Part shown: in pieces, positions 58,210-64,000 of the stretch | Numbering within the stretch: position 1 is the first letter of the stretch | How the letters are laid out: every line of letters starts with the position of its first letter | Assembly: GCA_019720975.1 (NCBI GenBank) | Contig: JAGVSJ010000003.1 | Span: forward strand, 1-64,000 | DNA from: Candidatus Sysuiplasma superficiale | Lineage (GTDB): Archaea; Thermoplasmatota; Thermoplasmata; Sysuiplasmatales; Sysuiplasmataceae | Direction of reading: 5' to 3' | Length of the DNA stretch: 64,000 nucleotides | The notes under the pieces: generated by a model | The model's input: only the letters and a program-made list of their open reading frames with translations | Told to the model about the DNA's origin: nothing | The model's database searches: none | Position numbers and translations under genes: made by a program

Positions 58210-59267
58210 TTCAGCACCTCTGAAAGTGCTTCGAGGAGTCCTTTCATTTCATCTGTAGTCAGGTCACCCATGTGTCCTATTCTAAATGTCTCTGGCTTAA
58301 GCCTGCCATAACCTTCTGAAATTTGGTAACCTCGTCTGCCTAGTTCCCTGTCAATTGTGCTGTATTCAATTCCTGCCGTATTCTTCACACAAGTCACCGT
58401 ATTTGAGTAAAAACCGTCACGGGTGAAAAGAGCCATATTCTCACTAGCCCATTTCCTGGCCATTTCGCCAAGTGTTCTGTGCCGCTGCGATCTCCTTTCC
58501 ATCCCCTCCTGCTCTATCTTCTGGAGCTGATAGTCCAGCGCATACATAAGTGATATCGGCGGCGTCGTCGGTACTAGGTCCCTGTCCGCAAATTCCTTGA
58601 TCTCGAGAAGGTCAAGATATCTGCCTCTGTTTTTAACCATCTTTGCCTTTTCAATTGTTCTGGGTGAGACTACAGCGAAGGCGAGGCCTGGGGGAAGCGC
58701 GAGGGCTTTCTGCGTACCGAATATGAAAACGTCAGCCTTAACCTTCCGCAGATCAATTGTATTTGCAAAAGCTGATGTTACAGCATCCACCAGGAGCAGC
58801 GGATCACCTTTCTTCCTTACGGCACTCGCTATCTCCTCCAGCGGATTCATGACACCGGTGGAGGTTTCATTGTGCGTGATAGCCACACATTCTGTTTCCT
58901 CAATGCCTTCTGCTTCCTCCAGCAATTCCGCGGAAATTCCGTTTCCCCATTCTGTGCTGATCTGTGTCACGATTTTTCCGTTGCTTTTCGATATCTCTAC
59001 CCATCTCTCCCCGAACGCGCCGCAGGTCAGGTGCATTATTCTCTCCGAAACAGTGCTCCTGACGGCCGCTTCCATTGCGCCTGTGGACGAAGCCGGCAGC
59101 ATCAGTATGTCATTTTCAGTATGGAGTAGTTCCTTCATCCTGTTAACGATGTTCCTGTGAAGTTTCTTGTATTCAACGCCTCGATGTGTTATCATCGGCG
59201 CCGTCATGGCATTGAGTACATCCTGCCTTACTTCCACCGGTCCCGCAGTGAAAAGTATCCTTGACAA
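58206..59267 (-). CDS. Class V aminotransferase (serine/alanine-glyoxylate or phosphoserine type)
   Basis: A 353-residue PLP enzyme. It begins ILFTAGPVEVRQDVLNAM...MITHRGVEYKKL, typical of the AgxT/SerC-like archaeal enzymes. The PLP lysine is in FGTQKALALPPG, and HNETSTGV binds the cofactor. The overlap with serA suggests it is the phosphoserine aminotransferase of serine synthesis, but serine-pyruvate or alanine-glyoxylate activity is possible. The TTG at 59267 is preferred: a TATA box (about 59300-59309) lies ahead of it and the track's extra 20 residues are cysteine-rich and unlike the family. Confidence 0.85.
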   Translation of the reverse strand: MSRILFTAGPVEVRQDVLNAMTAPMITHRGVEYKKLHRNIVNRMKELLHTENDILMLPASSTGAMEAAVRSTVSERIMHLTCGAFGERWVEISKSNGKIVTQISTEWGNGISAELLEEAEGIEETECVAITHNETSTGVMNPLEEIASAVRKKGDPLLLVDAVTSAFANTIDLRKVKADVFIFGTQKALALPPGLAFAVVSPRTIEKAKMVKNRGRYLDLLEIKEFADRDLVPTTPPISLMYALDYQLQKIEQEGMERRSQRHRTLGEMARKWASENMALFTRDGFYSNTVTCVKNTAGIEYSTIDRELGRRGYQISEGYGRLKPETFRIGHMGDLTTDEMKGLLEALSEVLK

Positions 59268-59299
59268 TCTATCTTCCCGGTGTGTGCAGCAATGACAGG

Positions 59300-59309
59300 T
59301 AATTATATG
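59300..59309 (-). promoter_or_regulatory. TATA box of the aminotransferase-serA operon
   Basis: CATATAATTA on the minus strand lies about 37 nt before the TTG start at 59267, leaving a leader of about 12 nt. Confidence 0.45.
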
Positions 59310-59400
59310 TTGCGCCTGATAATCCACAATGTCAGTGTATTTGTCACTCTGGACCGTTATAGGACAGTGCCACTATCATAATGTGAGCAGGACTGCAACT

Positions 59401-60279
59401 TCAGATACGCTTCATCTTGCCGAGCACCGGTTCATAAACCATTCCCTTATCAAGAAGTCCGCCAACCGCTTCCGCTATTCTCTCCTTTGTAAGCTTCTTC
59501 TCGATTGCAATTCTCTCGACTTCCTTCCATTCAGCCCCTCTTGAATTATTGCTGTCAAGTGAACCTATGATCAGAAGAAGCGCTTTTTCGTCTTCGGTTA
59601 GCCTGTCGCCGTCCTCGGTTTCTGCAGGAGCGGTCTGCTCAATCTCCTCAACCTTCTCTTCTATGCCAGGTATCGAACGCATAGCCTCAACAAGCATGCC
59701 GCGGTATGAGTCAACATCCACTCTACCGTAGTGTTGTACAGCCAGTACTGCACCCTCTGCATATCTCTGCCTGATGCCAAGTTTACTGAGCGATTCGATG
59801 GTTGGGGGTGAAAGTTCCATCGCAGCTGAAACAGCCTCAATACGATGAAGTGTTTCACGGCAGGTTTCATATATCCACAGGTCACGTTGTTTCTCGCCTA
59901 TCTTTGCGATAGATTCAACCCGGATTGAGACGTAAACTGCGCCTTCCTCAGTTGTGAATGTTCTCGCCTTACCCACAGCAGCTACGTACGCGGGCGGTTC
60001 TATTGATTGAAGTGCCTTTGCGGCATTCTCCTGATACTGCCCTGCGGATATTCTGAATGTTCCAGTAGGATCAGACACCTGCGCAGTGTACATCTTCCAG
60101 TTCTCCCCCTGGTTCTCCTCCTTTTCAGTAATGACACCTGCTATCATGATTCTGTTGATCTTTGCGCCGAGCGGCGTGACCACATATACAACTCCCTTTT
60201 CATCTCCCTCCCTGATCTCGTAATTGGAAGAGCTGAACTCGGCTGCGAAAACACGTTGCGCCATTTCCCTCATCTTCAC
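59401..60279 (-). CDS. RPA-associated protein (COG3390-like OB-fold protein)
   Basis: 292 residues. An N-terminal OB fold (INRIMIAGVITEKEENQGENWKMYTAQVSDPTGTFRISAGQYQ) is followed by a helical linker (PPTIESLSKLGIRQRYAEGAVLAVQHYG) and a C-terminal winged-helix-like part (EWKEVERIAIEKKLTKERIAEAVGGLLDKGMVYEP). In haloarchaea this gene follows rpa and its product interacts with RPA. The ATG overlaps the rpa stop by 4 bp, supporting that role here. Second subunit or cofactor of the single-strand DNA-binding complex. Confidence 0.85.
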   Translation of the reverse strand: MKMREMAQRVFAAEFSSSNYEIREGDEKGVVYVVTPLGAKINRIMIAGVITEKEENQGENWKMYTAQVSDPTGTFRISAGQYQENAAKALQSIEPPAYVAAVGKARTFTTEEGAVYVSIRVESIAKIGEKQRDLWIYETCRETLHRIEAVSAAMELSPPTIESLSKLGIRQRYAEGAVLAVQHYGRVDVDSYRGMLVEAMRSIPGIEEKVEEIEQTAPAETEDGDRLTEDEKALLLIIGSLDSNNSRGAEWKEVERIAIEKKLTKERIAEAVGGLLDKGMVYEPVLGKMKRI

Positions 60280-61898
60280 ATCCCCAGGGATTGAATCACC
60301 TTCTGGTAAAGCTGCGTAGCCATTTCAATTACTTCGCAGTTGTCGGTCTTTACTTCGCGGCAGGACATGTTGAGTCCAAAATCGTCGCTGTATACATTGC
60401 CTGTAAATAACAGTCTGGAAAAGAGCAGTTTCGATGAAATATCTGCGATCACGGCATCCTGACTCAGTGTTACCTCGCTTCTCTTCCTGACATCCTCCAG
60501 CGTGAAGCCGGAAAGAGCTTCGGAAAGTTCACGGTTGAGATTCACTGTCATTGAACCTGTTCCATCATCCACCACGAGTCTTATCCTGAAATCAGGTACG
60601 CCTGAAACGGAACCATGCACCCTGCATTCGCCAGCCTTCAGCCCCCTGCTGCATACCGGGCATCTCAATACCAGCCCGGTTCCCTGCCTTATGTCTGTCA
60701 CAGTGGCTCCGACTGTTGCGTCGACAGCGCCTCCCCTTTCCTCCAGCGATCCTATCTCAAATTTCGTATTACCCTCTTCAGCGGAAACATCAGATTCTGA
60801 AATGGAAATCTCTGACTTCTCATCAAATTTCAGCTGGGGCACTCCCTTCCATGACCTTACATATGCCCCAGAGATTGTCACGCTCTGTCCCTCGCTGTAC
60901 GGGAAAGTCCTCCAGCCTGTGAATGCTATTTTCCCTGTGGAGTCTGCAATCATTCCGGAATACATTGTAACTGTCTGTCCATTATGCTGTATTTCCTTCT
61001 TTTCAGACTTCAGCAGTTTTCCGGAGACAGTGACATTTCCCATGCCGTCTCGGAGATCTGTGATGTTGTACTTCCGTGGTTCACCGAACCTTGCTACACT
61101 CTGTATGATGGTACCAGTCAGTTTCTCAACGGTTGTCCTTTCGCTGAGGTTGATCTGTATCTCTCCATTCCTCTCCCGTGTGTAAGCGCCTTTGATACTT
61201 ACAACATCTCCCTTGACAATGCCAAAATCCTTCCAGGCTGTGAATCTCACAGTCTTTGTCTCATCACCTATAAGGCCGTAGTGTATGTCTATTTCCCGTC
61301 CCTTGCTGACAATCCTCTTTGGGGTGACAGAGACAATCTTTCCAACGAAATCAACGCTGACCTCGTTCCCCCCAATGCTGGCAATCTTCTTTGGTTCCCT
61401 TGCCCAGTTTTCAATCCTCTCACGCACCCAGATCCTGGATCTTGAAGATATGTTGAGCTGCGGTCTATCTCTGTAGGCTGTAGTGTATGCGTTCCTGATT
61501 GAAACGCTGTCACCTTTCGCTATTGTTTCGCCTTCAAAATCCCATATTGTAAACGGTATGCTTCCGGTTGCGTCTTCCAGCAGTCCAGAGAGGAGCCTTC
61601 TCTTCTTACCGTCGATTTCTATTTCCTTCTGCTCAGAATACACAACCGTTCCGCTGGTGTCGACACCGCTCTCACCCGAGAGGATCTCTGCAATATTCTT
61701 CTCAACCCCAACGGAAAGCGAATCAGGATCGCCGCCATATCGCTTTACGATGCTTCTCTTTGCAGACGGGAGAGAAACTCTATATTGTTTCACGTAAAGC
61801 TCAAGATCGTTCTTCAGAACTTCTCTTTCGACCTTCCCCCCGAGCACGCCATACATGTCTTCGACATGTTTTGTCAAATCCGATTCCAACCAGATCAC
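60276..61898 (-). CDS. rpa: Replication protein A (single-stranded DNA-binding)
   Basis: 540 residues with three or four OB folds in tandem; VSIRNAYTTAYRDRPQLNISSRSRIWV, VSIKGAYTRERNGEIQINLSERT and VTISGAYVRSWKGVPQLKFDEKS are repeats of the same strand pattern. A zinc finger (LRCPVCSRGLKAGECRVHGS) follows at about residue 420, then another OB-like part. It binds ssDNA in replication and repair. GTG at 61898 is about 8 nt after the start site predicted from a TATA box at 61925-61936. The downstream gene overlaps by 4 bp. Confidence 0.94.
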   Translation of the reverse strand: MIWLESDLTKHVEDMYGVLGGKVEREVLKNDLELYVKQYRVSLPSAKRSIVKRYGGDPDSLSVGVEKNIAEILSGESGVDTSGTVVYSEQKEIEIDGKKRRLLSGLLEDATGSIPFTIWDFEGETIAKGDSVSIRNAYTTAYRDRPQLNISSRSRIWVRERIENWAREPKKIASIGGNEVSVDFVGKIVSVTPKRIVSKGREIDIHYGLIGDETKTVRFTAWKDFGIVKGDVVSIKGAYTRERNGEIQINLSERTTVEKLTGTIIQSVARFGEPRKYNITDLRDGMGNVTVSGKLLKSEKKEIQHNGQTVTMYSGMIADSTGKIAFTGWRTFPYSEGQSVTISGAYVRSWKGVPQLKFDEKSEISISESDVSAEEGNTKFEIGSLEERGGAVDATVGATVTDIRQGTGLVLRCPVCSRGLKAGECRVHGSVSGVPDFRIRLVVDDGTGSMTVNLNRELSEALSGFTLEDVRKRSEVTLSQDAVIADISSKLLFSRLLFTGNVYSDDFGLNMSCREVKTDNCEVIEMATQLYQKVIQSLGM

Positions 61899-61924
61899 TT
61901 CCTTTCATTCCAAAACATGAGGAA

Positions 61925-61936
61925 TTATTTAAAAAG
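61925..61936 (-). promoter_or_regulatory. TATA box of the rpa operon
   Basis: TTTTTAAATAATT on the minus strand is centred about 33 nt upstream of the GTG start, giving a short-leader transcript. Confidence 0.5.
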
Positions 61937-61962
61937 GAATAATGGGATGGCCGAAAACACTC

Positions 61963-62583
61963 TCATTCGCTGTAAGGTGTCCCGGCCGGATAGTGCACCT
62001 TAAGATGCTCTAGGAATGAGTCCCTACTTCTCCGCAGGTGCGACTCAAACCAGGCCTTAACTACATCTGCCAGTATCTCATGAAATTTTGTTGCGTTGAA
62101 AGCAGAGATGGATACGTCGTAGAGAACATACTGGCCAAAAAGGCGTTTCCACCCAGAATATTTATAATAATGTTCCCCCTCGAAATATTCAAACGTGAGT
62201 CTGAGGTAGTTCTTCCCTTCCAGTGTGTAATAGAATAGCCTTAGCCTGTCACCCATTCTTCCCTCCTCACTTGTCCTGTCAGTCAGTTCTATCGAATTGA
62301 GGGAGGAAAATCTGAAATCCTCCTTCAGCTGCCAGCCATCAGGAAACTCCGTAAAGCGCAGGAATTCACTGTACTCAGGCTGGATTGAGAAATGTATGTT
62401 TGACCTATTGAAACGCAGCCATATTCTCCAGAAATCCTGCAGCGCCTCCCTGTTAATTTCAGCCTTCTTCCTGTTCAGTTCGACGACATCTTCCCGTATG
62501 GAGGAAGCTTCCCTGTCAAGTTCCGCTTCCAGAGCTTTGAACCAGTCTTCTTCCTTTGGTTTCGACCTGTTCGGCATCCTCAT
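61963..62583 (-). CDS. Hypothetical protein, coiled-coil then alpha/beta region
   Basis: About 206 residues. An N-terminal charged helix (EEDWFKALEAELDREASSIREDVVELNRKKAEINREALQDFWRIW) is followed by a beta-rich region with many aromatics (IHFSIQPEYSEFLRFTEFPDGW, LRLFYYTLEGKNYLRLTFEYFEGEHYYKYSGWKRLFGQYVLYD) and a C-terminal helix. No family recognised. ATG at 62583 is preferred because it lies about 29 nt from a TATA box (62608-62617). It sits upstream of rpa on the same strand with its own promoter. Confidence 0.65.
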   Translation of the reverse strand: MRMPNRSKPKEEDWFKALEAELDREASSIREDVVELNRKKAEINREALQDFWRIWLRFNRSNIHFSIQPEYSEFLRFTEFPDGWQLKEDFRFSSLNSIELTDRTSEEGRMGDRLRLFYYTLEGKNYLRLTFEYFEGEHYYKYSGWKRLFGQYVLYDVSISAFNATKFHEILADVVKAWFESHLRRSRDSFLEHLKVHYPAGTPYSE

Positions 62584-62607
62584 CTCTCGCAACTGAATTG
62601 GTTTTGT

Positions 62608-62617
62608 GTATTTAAGA
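62608..62617 (-). promoter_or_regulatory. TATA box of the hypothetical gene at 61963-62583
   Basis: TCTTAAATAC on the minus strand predicts a start site near 62586, at the chosen ATG. Confidence 0.5.
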
Positions 62618-62749
62618 CGCTTCACGCTTTTCCGGTACTTCCGCAGACATTGGCCGGCAGAGGCGCGTGACGGCAGGTTTCCCGCTTCATACCGCTATTC
62701 CAGAATTGCGATATCGGACAGAGAGAGAATACTTGAGTTGCAAAAGATG

Positions 62750-62758
62750 GTTTAAAAG
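62750..62758 (+). promoter_or_regulatory. TATA box with no protein gene downstream
   Basis: GTTTAAAAG is a good TATA box on the plus strand, with a predicted start near 62780. No convincing CDS begins there; a run of nested inverted repeats follows. Confidence 0.45.
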
Positions 62759-62779
62759 GCGCACTTTTAACGTTACATC

Positions 62780-62980
62780 CCGCACATCCGGCGGCTAGGC
62801 TGGGACGAGTCAGTCAGGAACAGGGAAACATAACACAGGTAGATTCTTTAAGCACTCATCTAAATTCTCAAAGTTCATGCGTTCAGGTTATGTTGCGTCC
62901 TCCAAGGACGAAACTCTGACTGGGGGCTGGATGAGCTCTTCAGCGACAGGTATCGCAATCCGAAAGGCCAGCATGAATTT
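62780..62980 (+). ncRNA. Candidate structured non-coding RNA
   Basis: Downstream of the TATA box the sequence can fold into a compact set of compatible stems: CAGTCAG (62811-62817) with CTGACTG (62916-62922) encloses AACATAAC (62827-62834) with GTTATGTT (62887-62894) and the hairpin CGTCC-TCCAA-GGACG (62896-62910). A further stem, GCTGG (62926-62930) with CCAGC (62968-62972), encloses GCGA-N6-TCGC (62943-62956). No RNase P, SRP or tRNA signature is seen. Boundaries are approximate and the RNA is predicted only by pairing. Confidence 0.35.
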
Positions 62981-64000
62981 TGTATCTACTCATTGCGTGT
63001 GGTCATCAGCCGTCACTTTCATCGATGGTTTCAGCGATACGGAAATGTCAGGACCCGTTAATGCATTATGGATTCGTGGAGATTATGTTCTATCAGACGT
63101 GCTAATGATACAACATTGGGAGAAGCGCATCATCTCGGCGAAATCATTGGTGCGCTACGTCAGCAGGATGTCAAGACTTAGGCTATTACATGAATTGAGA
63201 CTCTGTGCGGACAAAAGCTTAATCGAATTGCACGAGTTCAGATACCTCCAGAACAGCGCGTCCGGATGGTTGAAACAGATAATGCAGTTATGCCTATTGA
63301 CTTTCAGTTTCGATGCAATTCTGCAGCATTTTGCGATCCCTCTACTTAAACGAAGAATTGGATGCAATGGAATGCAGAAATATTTTCTCAGTTAGATAAG
63401 GAATATTGTCTTTAGGTCAATAGCCGGGCATATGACTGCACCAGGAACCAAGTTCCGTGTCAGCCGATACCTGACTTCATCAGAGACATAATCGGATCAC
63501 TTGCATTCGTTGATAGCACATTGAATCTGACTAATAAGACTTATTCAGCGTCAATCTGCAGGTATAATTTCCACGGGAGTCGTGGCGTTTCAAATTTCAC
63601 GACAGAACTCCGCTTCGTCACCTTGCTGTCTCACTGGCAATCTCAATCCTGTTTCCGATGCCAGTTGCGTCATCGGTTCAGTATGACTATGAGTTCATTC
63701 CGACAGATCCTGGCGCGATAGTACGCGCAGAACAATAACACTGAATACTGCACCTCTTCTCGTACGGATACGTCCACCCACTGCCTTAGGAGGGACGTTA
63801 CAACTAATCTTCCGTGGATGTTCCACCAGAGATGAAATCGCATTCATCTTTGTCTCAATAAGGAGGAGCCCTTCAGGAAACCCGACACTGCCGTTCTGTC
63901 CGCCACTGAAAGACGCAGATTTAGACAAACTTTTTCCGACAGGACCCGACTGTATCACATAGCCAAACCACAGGTACAAAGATAAGGTTCAGTTCATTCA
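62981..64000. other. Region without a convincing gene; possible decayed coding fragments
   Basis: About 1 kb with lower GC than the rest. Track ORFs 62877-63395, 63521-63721 and 63695-63979 match no family that I recognise. Short stretches in other frames look protein-like (for example TLGEAHHLGEIIGALRQQDVKT and IPPEQRVRMVETDNAV, in different frames with stops between), so an eroded gene is possible. No insertion-sequence ends or target-site repeats were found. Confidence 0.4.

Noticed and set aside
62790-62815. GGCTAGGCTGGG resembling the 5' end of archaeal SRP RNA
   Set aside because: The conserved S-domain motif (GGAAGGGAGCAGCC type) is absent downstream, so this is not 7S RNA; the similarity is limited to a dozen bases.
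62877-63395. 172-aa plus-strand ORF as a protein gene
   Set aside because: No recognisable domain, no ribosome-binding site, odd composition, and it overlaps the candidate structured RNA.
63695-63979. 94-aa minus-strand ORF at the right end
   Set aside because: No motif recognised and an equally open frame exists on the opposite strand; cannot be supported.

Overview
This window looks like a chromosomal segment of a moderate-GC archaeon of the Thermoplasmata (Thermoplasmatota). The evidence is the gene content: an RNA polymerase cluster with unsplit RpoB but split A'/A'' subunits; RpoH beginning [12 protein letters not shown], close to the Thermoplasma type; L30e and NusA; rps17e; a thermosome, an Sm-like protein and RPA with its partner; XPD and Hef helicases; and isoprenoid-lipid genes (mevalonate kinase, CDP-archaeol synthase, geranylgeranyl reductase). 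Many genes are preceded by a TATA box about 25-30 nt from the start codon (leaderless or short-leader mRNAs); others carry a Shine-Dalgarno sequence. The species assignment is inference.

Layout. 0-5 kb: end of an operon, tRNA-Glu, an LsrF-type aldolase, an odd cysteine-rich protein with alaX, then a dehydrogenase followed by a multiply frameshifted aldolase pseudogene. 5-15 kb: antiporter, surE, intron-containing tRNA-Arg, transporters (two-repeat membrane protein, MFS, APC), an aldo/keto reductase and an Egghead-like glycosyltransferase. 15.5-20.5 kb: the complete smc-scpA-scpB condensin operon. 20.5-29.4 kb: DUF488 protein, tRNA-Arg, MFS, rps17e, two ABC-2 exporters flanking a TraB-family gene, aldo/keto reductase, GNAT protein. 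29.4-37.5 kb: ICMT-like methyltransferase, mevalonate kinase overlapping imidazolonepropionase, a large PAS/GAF protein without a recognisable output domain, ferredoxin plus geranylgeranyl reductase, and a TrmB regulator with a probable operator. 37.5-44 kb: Hef-like helicase, NDP-sugar pyrophosphorylase, Lsm, thermosome, DUF309 protein, radical SAM protein. 44-53 kb: nusA, rpl30e, rpoA2, rpoA1, rpoB, rpoH (minus strand, transcribed rpoH to nusA). 53-62.6 kb: pyrE, carS, XPD-like helicase, small Thermoplasmata-type proteins, serA with its aminotransferase, and the rpa pair. 62.6-64 kb: no confident gene; a TATA box is followed by a set of nested inverted repeats that may be a structured RNA.

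The genes are mostly housekeeping (transcription, chromosome segregation, repair, lipid and serine synthesis) with transporter and oxidoreductase genes between them. No CRISPR array, intact insertion sequence or prophage was seen. Points most worth a second look: the candidate structured RNA at about 62.78-62.98 kb, the XPD gene whose Q-motif lies upstream of any standard start codon, the decayed aldolase, the mevalonate kinase/hutI overlap, the TraB-ABC cluster, and the sensor-only PAS/GAF protein.
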